Source: Opitutia bacterium UBA7350
GTDB taxonomy: Bacteria; Verrucomicrobiota; Verrucomicrobiia; Opitutales; Coraliomargaritaceae
Reading direction: 5' to 3'
DNA: 12,786 nucleotides
Assembly (NCBI GenBank): GCA_002470925.1
Contig: DKOX01000080.1
Location: 1-12,786 of the forward strand
Each line of letters begins with the position of its first letter. Positions within the stretch are counted from its first letter, which is position 1. Below the pieces are notes generated by a model. That model saw only the letters and a program-made list of their open reading frames with translations, did not search any database and was not told where the DNA came from. Positions 1 to 6,831 of this stretch are shown piece after piece. Position numbers and translations under genes: made by a program.

Positions 1-743
1 AGGAGCGCGGGAAAGGCGGTCGCAATGATGGAACCGATCGTGGGAATAAAATTGAGGAGGAAAATAAGGACCGCCCAGAAGCTGGCGGAATCCACCCCAA
101 CCCACTCCAGGATAAGGTAGCTGAGCAGTCCGGTTGCGGCACTGGTGAGCACCTTGATTCCAATGTAGGTACGGATGTCGCGGTTGATCCGCTGCATGAG
201 ACTGAAAACCGCTTCCTGTTGTTCAACTTGTGGAAAAAGGGCGCGGATCTTTGATTCAAAGGTGCGTTGTTCCAGGATGATAAAGATGAGGTAAACGAAA
301 ATAATACCGGTGCTTCCCGCGAGACTGCTGACAGTTTTAGCGAAGCCCTGCAGGAGTCCGCTGAAATTCGCACTCTTTAAAATTTCACGCACGCTGGGGG
401 ATTGCTCCAGGCCAAGCATGGCGTAAATCGTATTGATGCGTATCTCCAGATTGGTCTGATAAACCGGAGCCTGCTTAATGACGTGCGTCACGTTATCCGT
501 GATCAACTGAATCACCCAACTCAGGGAGGCCAGAATCAAAATGACTGCCAGCACGAAGGTGAGGATCTTTGGCAAGCGCCTGCCGCGCCAGGAGACCGAA
601 CCAATCGCATGTGCGAGGGCACTGATTAAAAATGCGATTGCACCTGCGATGACAAGCGGGAGTAAAATCGCTTGCCCGAGGTTCAATAAATAAAACGACA
701 GAACGACGATGAACATCGTCAAGGCTACTCGTTTTAATTGCAT
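1..743 (-). CDS. AI-2E/PerM-family transporter, N-terminal part (cut by left edge)
   Basis: The reading frame is open from ATG at 743 to the left edge, giving 247 residues with no stop; the C-terminus is missing. Hydrophobic, probably membrane-spanning segments lie at about 7-43, 59-80, 144-158, 197-213 and 221-247. The last contains LNFIPTIGSIIA, typical of the AI-2E transporter (TqsA/PerM/YdiK) family, and the soluble stretch at about 85-140 fits the family's large loop. Members are inner-membrane proteins of 340-380 residues proposed to export small molecules or ions; the substrate cannot be told from sequence. A second in-frame ATG (codon 10) is a possible start; AGGGT sits directly against the first ATG, too close for a normal ribosome-binding site. 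It lies 67 nt downstream of the TPR gene on the same strand and may share its transcript. The family call is firm; the function is open. Confidence 0.85.
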   Translation of the reverse strand, partial: MQLKRVALTMFIVVLSFYLLNLGQAILLPLVIAGAIAFLISALAHAIGSVSWRGRRLPKILTFVLAVILILASLSWVIQLITDNVTHVIKQAPVYQTNLEIRINTIYAMLGLEQSPSVREILKSANFSGLLQGFAKTVSSLAGSTGIIFVYLIFIILEQRTFESKIRALFPQVEQQEAVFSLMQRINRDIRTYIGIKVLTSAATGLLSYLILEWVGVDSASFWAVLIFLLNFIPTIGSIIATAFPAL

Positions 744-766
744 ACCCTACAATTTGCTTTCTCGGT

Positions 767-793
767 GCCCAACTGTCCAGCCTCAGTTGAGGC
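767..793. other. Small hairpin between TPR gene and AI-2E transporter gene
   Basis: CAACTG (770-775) pairs with CAGTTG (784-789) around an 8-nt loop. The stem extends by GCC (767-769) with GGC (791-793) across one bulged A. It is in the 67-nt gap between the two minus-strand genes. Neither strand has a T-run after it, so it is not a standard intrinsic terminator; it could be a processing or attenuation element, or chance. Confidence 0.22.
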
Positions 794-810
794 GATAACG
801 CCAAGCCAAA

Positions 811-2214
811 CTAACTGTTCTGTTTTGAGTAGAAGTCGTCGATCTTTTGAGCAACGTCGCGGAAAGCGATATCGGCCCCGTAGAGTGCCTTGTATTCGAC
901 CATCGCCTTTTCCATGTCACCCTGAAGCTCGTAGCATTCCCCGAGTACGTAGAGGACGTCCTTCTTGATATCCGTCACGCCGGGGATCTCGCCCTTCGCG
1001 CTGATGAATTGCTCGACGGCAAGGTCGTAGAATCCCTTGGTCTTGTAGGCTTTTCCGAGGAGGATGAGCGCCTGCACCCGCACCTTGGGGCTACGCTGCG
1101 CCAACTGCAATTCCTTGATCGCGGCATCGGTTTCGCCGTCCTCGAGGTAAAGTTCGCCCAACTCGAAGCGGTAGCTGAATTCGTTTGGATAACGCTGCAC
1201 AAGGTGCTCGGCTTGCTCGCGCTGCATGGTGTGCGCCTCGGCACGAATCGCATCGAGCGCCGCCCTGGCCTCCGCGTTGTCCGGTTCTTTTTCAAGGATC
1301 GCTTCCTGCGTTTGAATAGCGGCCTGCATTTTCTCGCGTTGCAACGCAGAAGCCAGACGCTCCAGATTCACATCGGCCTTACCTCCATCTAATTGACGCG
1401 CCTTCTGGACCCATTCCAGAGCGTTTTCAAATTCACCCAACTTACGGTAATTGCCGGCGAGGTCGCGATAGAGGTTGATATTGTCGGGTTCCGCTTCGAC
1501 CGCTTGCAAGGCATCCTCGATCAGGGCGCGCAATCCCGCTTCGCCCGTCTTGGCGCGGCTCGCTTGTTCCAGTTTCTGGGCCTCTTCCTCATCCTTAAGT
1601 TTATCACGGAAACTCTCTTCTTCTTCCCAACGGCCCTTGTTCACGGTTTGCTGAACCGAGGCTTTCTTCACCAGCGATTCGATGGCATCGTCATTCGGGT
1701 TGGCACGGTAGGCCGCCTCGCCGATGCGAATGGCCTCTTCATTCTTACCAATTAAGATATAGGCTTCCATGAGGTCTTTGACATTGCCGGCATTGCCGGG
1801 CGCGATGCGGTAAATTTCCTCGTAGGCAAAGGCGGCGGTCTCGTTTAATTCAAGCGCGCCCGCAGCTTCACCCAGGAGTTGGTGCGCCGCGATATTGCCG
1901 GGGTTTGCACGCAGCATTTCCTCTGCTGCTTCGAGCGCCTTCTGTGGGTCCTTCTCCACCTTGGGTGCCCGCATGCTCATCCCGAGACCACTGACTTTTG
2001 ACATCAATCCCGACAAGCCCGCCGATTTTCCCCGTGTGACCCGTTGTTGCGCCTGCCTCAAATTACGACGCACTTCCAGGCAACCGGGGTGGCGCTGGAT
2101 AATGTTGGATAAAATATCAATGGCGTAGGCCGGGTTTTTGCCGATCGCCTTGATGGCGTTCTGCACCTGTTTCTGCTCACGGGGGTCAAGATTATCGAGG
2201 GCAATTTCTTTCAT
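811..2214 (-). CDS. Tetratricopeptide-repeat protein, function unknown
   Basis: A 467-residue protein with no signal peptide or membrane segment, so probably cytoplasmic. Degenerate TPR-like helical pairs appear at about 20-54, 88-140, 145-175, 226-277, 330-400 and 418-452, with typical patterns such as NLYRDLAGNYRKLGEFENAL (248-267). A glycine/serine-rich linker with little charge (62-82) separates the first repeat from the rest, and a highly charged, coiled-coil-like stretch (195-222) splits the array. TPR arrays are protein-binding scaffolds; nothing here shows an enzyme domain or the partner. It follows glmM on the same strand after 73 nt, with a possible promoter of its own in that gap, and precedes the AI-2E transporter gene. 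The start at 2214 gives a sensible N-terminus (MKEIALDNLDPREQ), but no Shine-Dalgarno is visible. The TPR call is strong; the role is unknown. Confidence 0.85.
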   Translation of the reverse strand: MKEIALDNLDPREQKQVQNAIKAIGKNPAYAIDILSNIIQRHPGCLEVRRNLRQAQQRVTRGKSAGLSGLMSKVSGLGMSMRAPKVEKDPQKALEAAEEMLRANPGNIAAHQLLGEAAGALELNETAAFAYEEIYRIAPGNAGNVKDLMEAYILIGKNEEAIRIGEAAYRANPNDDAIESLVKKASVQQTVNKGRWEEEESFRDKLKDEEEAQKLEQASRAKTGEAGLRALIEDALQAVEAEPDNINLYRDLAGNYRKLGEFENALEWVQKARQLDGGKADVNLERLASALQREKMQAAIQTQEAILEKEPDNAEARAALDAIRAEAHTMQREQAEHLVQRYPNEFSYRFELGELYLEDGETDAAIKELQLAQRSPKVRVQALILLGKAYKTKGFYDLAVEQFISAKGEIPGVTDIKKDVLYVLGECYELQGDMEKAMVEYKALYGADIAFRDVAQKIDDFYSKQNS

Positions 2215-2254
2215 GAAACTTTTGCTTGGAGTGGAGGATCAAATTAAAATGGGA

Positions 2255-2284
2255 ATTATGGCAAACTAAGCGCCCGCGAGTAAA
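2255..2284 (-). promoter_or_regulatory. Possible sigma70-type promoter for the TPR gene
   Basis: On the minus strand TTTACT (2284-2279, 4 of 6 matches to TTGACA) is followed after 18 nt by CATAAT (2260-2255, 5 of 6 matches to TATAAT). It sits just past the glmM stop, about 40 nt before the TPR start. It would let the TPR gene and the downstream transporter be expressed apart from trpD-glmM. Based on consensus match only. Confidence 0.33.
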
Positions 2285-2287
2285 GGC

Positions 2288-3622
2288 CTAATCCATCACC
2301 TTGAGGTCGGCCTGTGCCGCGAGTTCCAACGCCCCCATCGCCGCTTCCACGGCGACGGGGTCACGCCCCTCAACCAAGAGACGCAATTTTGGCTCCGTGC
2401 CGGAATAGCGTATCAGAACCCGACCGGCTTCACCAAACTCAGTTTCCACCGTCCTTTGCGCTGCCTGCAGGGATGTCAGGCTTTCAAATGGTAATTTCTC
2501 CTCTAGACGCAGATTGCGGGTCGCCTGCGGGAAAAGCTCGACCCGCCCGCGCCAATCCCCGAGCGATTGACCGCTCTCACGCAAGACCCGCATCAATTCA
2601 AGGGCCGCCAATAAACCATCCCCGGTACTTGCGTAGTCACTTAGAATAATATGCCCGGAATTCTCGCCGCCCACCGTTGCACCGAGTTCACGCATCCGGC
2701 TTGCGACATTGCGGTCACCGACATCGGTACGCACAATCTCCCCGCCCGCGGCCTTCAGGGCGTGGTCCAGGCCAAGGTTACTTTGGACTGTAGCAACCAA
2801 GGTGCGCGCTCCCAGACGGCCGCACTCCAGCGCGTGTAAACCCAGAATTCCAAGCAAAACGTCCCCATCCAAGACAAGGCCGGCCGCATCACAAATGACC
2901 AAACGATCGCCATCGCCATCGTGTGCAATACCATAATCCGCATGGTGCTCCAATACCGCCGCCGCCAGCCTCTCGGGGTGTTCACTGCCAACCCCAAGGT
3001 TAATGTTTGAACCATCCGGGTTGGCACCGAGCAAAACGACCTCCGCACCGAGCGCCTCAAAGACCACCGGACTCGTCCGAAAGGTTGCCCCGTTGGCACT
3101 GTCTAAAACCACCTTCAAGCCTTGCAAGAGATCCGCCGCAAACAAACCGCACACCCCATCGATATATTGCTGCGTGCCGTCCCGCGAATGAATCACCGCG
3201 TCCGGCAGTGCTCCCCCGGGAACCGGTACCGCATCGATCGCCGCTTCGATTTCAAGTTCTTCCTGCGGCGTCAGCTTACAACCCTTGCGATCAAATAACT
3301 TGATCCCGTTATCACAGGCGGGATTGTGGGAAGCGGTTACCGCGATCCCCATCGCAGCCGCCTCTCGCAAGACTGCGCCCGCCACCGCCGGCGTGGGCAC
3401 CACGCCCAAATCATCGACCGCGGCCCCCTCGCGGTGCAGACCGCCCGCCAGCGCCCCGCACAAGTCCGGTCCGCTTTGCCGTGTGTCGCGCCCCAAAATC
3501 ACGCGCGCCCCCTTCGGAAGCATCGCCCCCAAGGCAACTCCCATGCGGTAAGCAAACTCCGTGTTGATACAGGCATCCCCATAGGTTCCCCGTATTCCAT
3601 CCGTTCCAAAATATTTACCCAT
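2288..3622 (-). CDS. glmM: Phosphoglucosamine mutase
   Basis: GlmM converts glucosamine-6-phosphate to glucosamine-1-phosphate in the cytoplasm, on the route to UDP-GlcNAc for peptidoglycan and LPS. The 444-residue length is normal for the family. The N-terminus MGKYFGTDGIRG is diagnostic. TASHNP (96-101) holds the serine (S98) phosphorylated in the catalytic cycle; DGDGDR (235-240) is the Mg-binding loop; GGENSGH (318-324) is the sugar-binding loop, the GENSGH form being typical of GlmM; RYSGTEPKLR (405-414) is the C-terminal phosphate-binding loop. All key residues are present. It begins 24 nt after the trpD stop, so the two are probably co-transcribed although their pathways are unrelated. 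No clear Shine-Dalgarno precedes the ATG. PgmB or ManB functions are less likely given the GlmM-type motifs. Confidence 0.97.
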   Translation of the reverse strand: MGKYFGTDGIRGTYGDACINTEFAYRMGVALGAMLPKGARVILGRDTRQSGPDLCGALAGGLHREGAAVDDLGVVPTPAVAGAVLREAAAMGIAVTASHNPACDNGIKLFDRKGCKLTPQEELEIEAAIDAVPVPGGALPDAVIHSRDGTQQYIDGVCGLFAADLLQGLKVVLDSANGATFRTSPVVFEALGAEVVLLGANPDGSNINLGVGSEHPERLAAAVLEHHADYGIAHDGDGDRLVICDAAGLVLDGDVLLGILGLHALECGRLGARTLVATVQSNLGLDHALKAAGGEIVRTDVGDRNVASRMRELGATVGGENSGHIILSDYASTGDGLLAALELMRVLRESGQSLGDWRGRVELFPQATRNLRLEEKLPFESLTSLQAAQRTVETEFGEAGRVLIRYSGTEPKLRLLVEGRDPVAVEAAMGALELAAQADLKVMD

Positions 3623-3646
3623 TACAAATTACCGATTATTACCGGA

Positions 3647-4708
3647 TCAAAGCGCCGCATAGAAGTTCCGGGCTTTGTCCAACCATTCGCGTACCGCGCC
3701 ACTTTCCAAAAGTGCCTTCGCTTGCCTTGCCCCGTCCTTCAAATCACTGGCACGACCCGCAACCCAAAGCGCTGCCCCCGCATTCATAAGCACGGTATCG
3801 CGCAAACCCGACGGCACTTGCTCCGCCCCGGCAGGTCCCACCAGTCCATCCAATAGTTTCAGATTCACCGCGACATCCCCGCCCCGCAAATCCGCAAAAT
3901 CGCATGCCGCGAGCCCTGCATCGGTGGCGTTCAAAGCTCCCGCGACGGTATCCAAGCCACCCAAACCCGCGATGGTATTGCTTCCCGCGCAACTCAATTC
4001 ATCCAGGGCGCGACCCGCCTCCGGCTTTCCATTCACCACCAGACCTGCCTTTAAATCCAGAGCTCCCAAAGCCTCCGCCAAAGGCGCGACCCATTCATCC
4101 GAGAAGACCCCTAAGAGTTGATGTGCGGGTTGGCCGGGATTAATCAATGGTCCCAACAGATTAAAAATAGTACGTATTCCTTGTCCCGCCAATTCCTTGC
4201 GCACCGGCATGATCGCCTTGAAAGCAGGATGAAACGCCGGCGCAAAAAAGAAACAAAAATTCAATTCCCTCAAAGAGTCCCGCAGGATCGGCAAGGGTGC
4301 ATCCAATTTAAAGCCCAAAGCCTCCAAAAGGTCGGCGCTGCCGCATTTTGAGGTAATGGAACGATTGCCGTGTTTGAAAACCGGAACCCCGGCCGTCGCC
4401 GCAACAAAAGAAACGGTTGTCGAAATATTAAAGGTGCCGGATCCGTCCCCACCGGTCCCGCAGACATCCACCGCATCAGCGGCCCACTCGCCGACCTCCG
4501 GATCCACCGCCAATTTGCGGAAAGTCGCCGCAAAGGCTGCCACCTCGGTCGCGGTTTCACCCTTCTCGGCAAGCGCAACCAGAAAAGCGGCTTTCTCGGG
4601 ATTCGCGAGGTCTGCATCCGCCAAAGCCAAAGCCGCCTCAGTTGCGGCTTCCCATTCGAGATCCCCACCCTTTGTTATCTTGTTCCTGAGCTCTTCGAGT
4701 ATAGCCAT
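3647..4708 (-). CDS. trpD: Anthranilate phosphoribosyltransferase
   Basis: TrpD joins anthranilate to PRPP, the second step of tryptophan synthesis from chorismate, in the cytoplasm. From ATG at 4708 the protein has 353 residues and starts MAILEELRNKITKGGDL, matching the usual start of the helical N-terminal domain; in-frame GTG (4738) and ATG (4732) would only add 10 or 8 unlike residues. Motifs numbered from 4708: DVCGTGGDGSGTFNIST (81-97), the PRPP/Mg loop; KHGNRSITSKCGSAD (112-126), the substrate loop; FAPAFHPAFK (155-164); and RTIFNLLGPLINP (179-191). RKEL and IRT are separated by AGQG, about three residues more than in Bacillus or E. coli enzymes. It is not near other trp genes; glmM follows 24 nt downstream. 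No TrpG domain is fused. No Shine-Dalgarno is visible before any candidate start. Confidence 0.95.
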   Translation of the reverse strand: MAILEELRNKITKGGDLEWEAATEAALALADADLANPEKAAFLVALAEKGETATEVAAFAATFRKLAVDPEVGEWAADAVDVCGTGGDGSGTFNISTTVSFVAATAGVPVFKHGNRSITSKCGSADLLEALGFKLDAPLPILRDSLRELNFCFFFAPAFHPAFKAIMPVRKELAGQGIRTIFNLLGPLINPGQPAHQLLGVFSDEWVAPLAEALGALDLKAGLVVNGKPEAGRALDELSCAGSNTIAGLGGLDTVAGALNATDAGLAACDFADLRGGDVAVNLKLLDGLVGPAGAEQVPSGLRDTVLMNAGAALWVAGRASDLKDGARQAKALLESGAVREWLDKARNFYAAL

Positions 4709-4815
4709 TGGGTTGCTGGTAAACAAACGCATCCGCACCGAAGCTCAAGCCTAATTACCAACTTGAACGCGGGCGCATTTTACGGCTTCCCATCCGCGCC
4801 AACTCACTACAGCTT

Positions 4816-5832
4816 ATGCCTGTGACTCAATCCCCAGAACGCTCCCTCCGCCTCGGCCTCCTCGCGCTTCTTGCTGCGGTGATGCCATCGCCCGCTCAGG
4901 CAAGTGATGCCCCGGAAGCGCCGACCCGCCAATTCACCTACTCCGATGCAGCCATCCTGGGGCTCGTTGAAGGCATCACCGAATACCTGCCGGTTTCCTC
5001 GACCGGTCACCTGATCCTGACGAATGCCGCGCTTGGTCTCGATTCCGAGACCCCTCTTCTCGACCGCGACGGCGCCATCCTTTGGATTGAAGATCCTGAA
5101 AGCGAAGACGGGCAAAGCCCTTTTACCCTATCCAACGCCGCCGATGCCTACGCCATCATCATTCAATTTGGCGCCATCCTTGCAGTCGTCATCCTCTACT
5201 GGAAACGGCTCCTCACCATTCTTATGGGCATTCTGGGCAAAGACCCAAACGGATTGCGCCTCCTCCGCAATCTCATCGTGGCTTTCCTCCCCGCCGCCGT
5301 GTTCGGACTCTTGCTCGATGACTGGATCGAAGCCGCCCTCTTTGGCATCATCCCGGTCGTCATTGCCCTCGTGGCGGGTTCCCTCCTCATGCTCGCAGTG
5401 GATTTCTGGCATCGCCGCAAAAACCCCGACAGCTCGCAAGCCGGCCCGGATCTCCATGAACTCAGCACCCGCCAATGCCTCACGGTTGGCTGCTTACAAT
5501 GCATCGCGATGTGGCCCGGAACCAGTCGCTCCATGATGACTATCGTAGGCGGTTACCTCATTGGGCTCAGCCCGGTGCGCGCCGCTGAATTCAGTTTCCT
5601 GCTTGGCCTCGTTACCCTCACGGCGGCCTCTGCCTATAAAGCCCTGAGCGTGGGCCCGCAGATCCTACAAACCGTCCCCCTGGGACCCCTCCTCCTCGGT
5701 ATCGCGGTCGCCACCCTTTCCGCAGCCCTTGCGGTCAAGTGGCTGGTCTCCTTCCTGACGCGCCACGGCCTCGGCCTCTTTGCCTGGTATCGCCTCGGCC
5801 TTGCCGCGATGGTTTTGTTAACTTTTGCCTAG
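4816..5832 (+). CDS. uppP: Undecaprenyl-diphosphate phosphatase (BacA/UppP family)
   Basis: UppP removes a phosphate from undecaprenyl diphosphate, recycling the lipid carrier for peptidoglycan and O-antigen. The polytopic 338-residue protein carries both signature regions: GLVEGITEYLPVSSTGHL (49-66), with the E-x3-E pair (E52, E56) and H65 matching E. coli E17, E21 and H30; and PGTSRSMMTIVGG (234-246), with R238 matching E. coli R174. Three oddities stand out. Residues 1-30 look like a cleavable signal peptide (hydrophobic 13-23, then SPAQAS) where the family normally begins directly. About 28 extra, acidic residues lie between the first motif and IIIQFGAILAVV (roughly 76-108). The glycine usual after SRS is methionine. 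There is no in-frame start between the signal-like part and the core, so the extension appears real. It diverges from trpD (107 nt between chosen starts); elbB follows after 32 nt. Confidence 0.93.
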   Translation: MPVTQSPERSLRLGLLALLAAVMPSPAQASDAPEAPTRQFTYSDAAILGLVEGITEYLPVSSTGHLILTNAALGLDSETPLLDRDGAILWIEDPESEDGQSPFTLSNAADAYAIIIQFGAILAVVILYWKRLLTILMGILGKDPNGLRLLRNLIVAFLPAAVFGLLLDDWIEAALFGIIPVVIALVAGSLLMLAVDFWHRRKNPDSSQAGPDLHELSTRQCLTVGCLQCIAMWPGTSRSMMTIVGGYLIGLSPVRAAEFSFLLGLVTLTAASAYKALSVGPQILQTVPLGPLLLGIAVATLSAALAVKWLVSFLTRHGLGLFAWYRLGLAAMVLLTFA

Positions 5833-5850
5833 CCCGACACGGGTAAAAAA

Positions 5851-5856
5851 TATAAT
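5851..5856 (+). promoter_or_regulatory. Perfect -10 hexamer just before elbB
   Basis: TATAAT lies 8 nt before the elbB ATG at 5865. Transcription from it would begin about 2 nt before the start codon, giving a nearly leaderless message. No good -35 is present at 16-18 nt; the nearest, TTGCCT (5825-5830), is 20 nt away. The site is in an A/T-rich run, so chance is quite possible. Confidence 0.28.
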
Positions 5857-5864
5857 TTAAAGAA

Positions 5865-6524
5865 ATGAAAAAAGTAGCGGTGATTTTATCCGGGTGCGGT
5901 GTTTATGATGGCGCCGAAATCCATGAAGCGGTCCTTACTTTGCTGGCCCTTGAACGCGCCGGCGCACAAGCCTTCTGCGCGGCGCCCGACATCGCACAAC
6001 GTGAAGTCATCAACCATCAAAGCGGCACCGCCCAAGAGGATGAATTTCGCAACGTCCTCGAGGAATCTGCCCGTATCGCCCGCGGCAATATCAAACAACT
6101 GAGTGAACTACAGCCCCATGAGATGGATGGCCTGGTCTTTGTTGGTGGCTTTGGCGTCGCTAAAAATTTATCCAGCTTCGCCTCGGATGGCGCGGGATTT
6201 GACGTGGATCCCATAGTGCGCGATCTTATTGAAGCAGTGCATACCGCGGGCAAACCGCTCGGGTTCATGTGCATTGCCCCCGTCCTCGCGGCGGCGGTTC
6301 TCGGATCAAAAAAGATTAACCTAACCATCGGGCATGACCGCGATACCGCCGCTAAAATCGAAGCTCGTGGCGCAATCCATACCCCCTGTGACGCCGATTC
6401 CGCGGTTGTTGACCGCGACAATAAAATTGTCACAACACCCGCCTATATGGAGGCTCAAACTCTTCTCCAGGCCGAGGCTGGCATCAATAAACTGGTTGAT
6501 GCACTCCTCAAACTCTGTGTGTAA
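5865..6524 (+). CDS. elbB: ElbB-type glyoxalase (DJ-1/PfpI superfamily, ES1 family)
   Basis: The 219-residue protein aligns from memory almost end to end with E. coli ElbB: KKVAVILSGCGVYDGAEIHE (2-21), GGFGVAKNLSSFAS (94-107), GKPLGFMCIAP (129-139) and KIVTTPAYM are nearly unchanged. C136 in MCIAP is at the position of the nucleophile cysteine of the DJ-1/PfpI fold. E. coli ElbB has weak glyoxalase activity in vitro and was linked to early isoprenoid synthesis, but its physiological role is unsettled, so detoxification of glyoxal-type aldehydes is only a family inference. It is soluble and probably cytoplasmic. It follows uppP by 32 nt, which may be meaningful because UppP acts on a polyprenyl lipid. 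AAAGAA before the ATG is at best a weak ribosome-binding site; a perfect -10 hexamer lies immediately upstream. Confidence 0.95.
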   Translation: MKKVAVILSGCGVYDGAEIHEAVLTLLALERAGAQAFCAAPDIAQREVINHQSGTAQEDEFRNVLEESARIARGNIKQLSELQPHEMDGLVFVGGFGVAKNLSSFASDGAGFDVDPIVRDLIEAVHTAGKPLGFMCIAPVLAAAVLGSKKINLTIGHDRDTAAKIEARGAIHTPCDADSAVVDRDNKIVTTPAYMEAQTLLQAEAGINKLVDALLKLCV

Positions 6525-6530
6525 GAAAAC

Positions 6531-6558
6531 TTGACGCATTTCTTATAACTGTTTTTAT
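6531..6558 (+). promoter_or_regulatory. Candidate promoter for the rpmF-plsX-fabH-bamD-lptE block
   Basis: TTGACG (6531-6536, 5 of 6 matches to the -35 consensus) is followed after 16 nt by TTTTAT (6553-6558, 4 of 6 to the -10). It lies just past the elbB stop in the 92-nt gap before rpmF and would give a leader of about 50 nt. That leader includes a 5-bp hairpin, TGGGT (6571-6575) with ACCCA (6581-6585). Consensus match only; it would make the lipid/outer-membrane operon independent of uppP-elbB. Confidence 0.38.
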
Positions 6559-6616
6559 CCACCGTTCACTTGGGTAAAACACCCACCACATCACTCTCAT
6601 TCAGCATTTCATTGTT

Positions 6617-6796
6617 ATGGCACAGCCAAAACGCAAACAATCCAAGCAGCGCAGCCGCAAACGCCGTGGCGCGGTTCGTTTCGAACTGCCTCAATTGGCA
6701 AAAGATCCCCAAGACGGAACCCGCTTTCGTCCGCACCGTATCAACCCCGCCAACGGCATGTATCGCGGGCGCCAGGTTCTGGACGTCGAAATTTAA
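6617..6796 (+). CDS. rpmF: 50S ribosomal protein L32
   Basis: A small, very basic 59-residue protein. The N-terminus MAQPKRKQSKQRSRKRRG is the rRNA-contacting tail typical of L32, and the end GMYRGRQVLDVEI matches the GYYRGRKV ending of E. coli L32. It has no cysteine, so it is the zinc-free form; many other bacteria have a four-cysteine ribbon here. Its position directly before plsX and fabH is the conserved rpmF-plsX-fabH order, which supports both the call and the start. The usual upstream partner yceD (DUF177) is absent; elbB takes its place. No Shine-Dalgarno is seen before the ATG. plsX begins 35 nt after its stop. Confidence 0.92.
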   Translation: MAQPKRKQSKQRSRKRRGAVRFELPQLAKDPQDGTRFRPHRINPANGMYRGRQVLDVEI

Positions 6797-6831
6797 ACGC
6801 GCGCTGCCAAGTTAAAACCCATACTCAACTC

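Noticed and set aside
847..1755. Plus-strand open frames opposite the TPR gene (847-1392 and 1393-1755)
   Set aside because: Antisense shadows of a well-supported TPR gene; no domain, no start signal.
4739..4815. Divergent trpD/uppP gap examined for paired promoters or an attenuator
   Set aside because: TTGAAC (4763-4768, plus) and TAAAAT (4783-4778, minus) are present but neither has a partner hexamer at usable spacing; no Trp-rich leader peptide or attenuator stem was found before trpD.
5833..5843. CCCG-ACA-CGGG hairpin right after the uppP stop, considered as a terminator
   Set aside because: Only four pairs with a 3-nt loop, followed by an A-run rather than a T-run on the plus strand; too weak to call.
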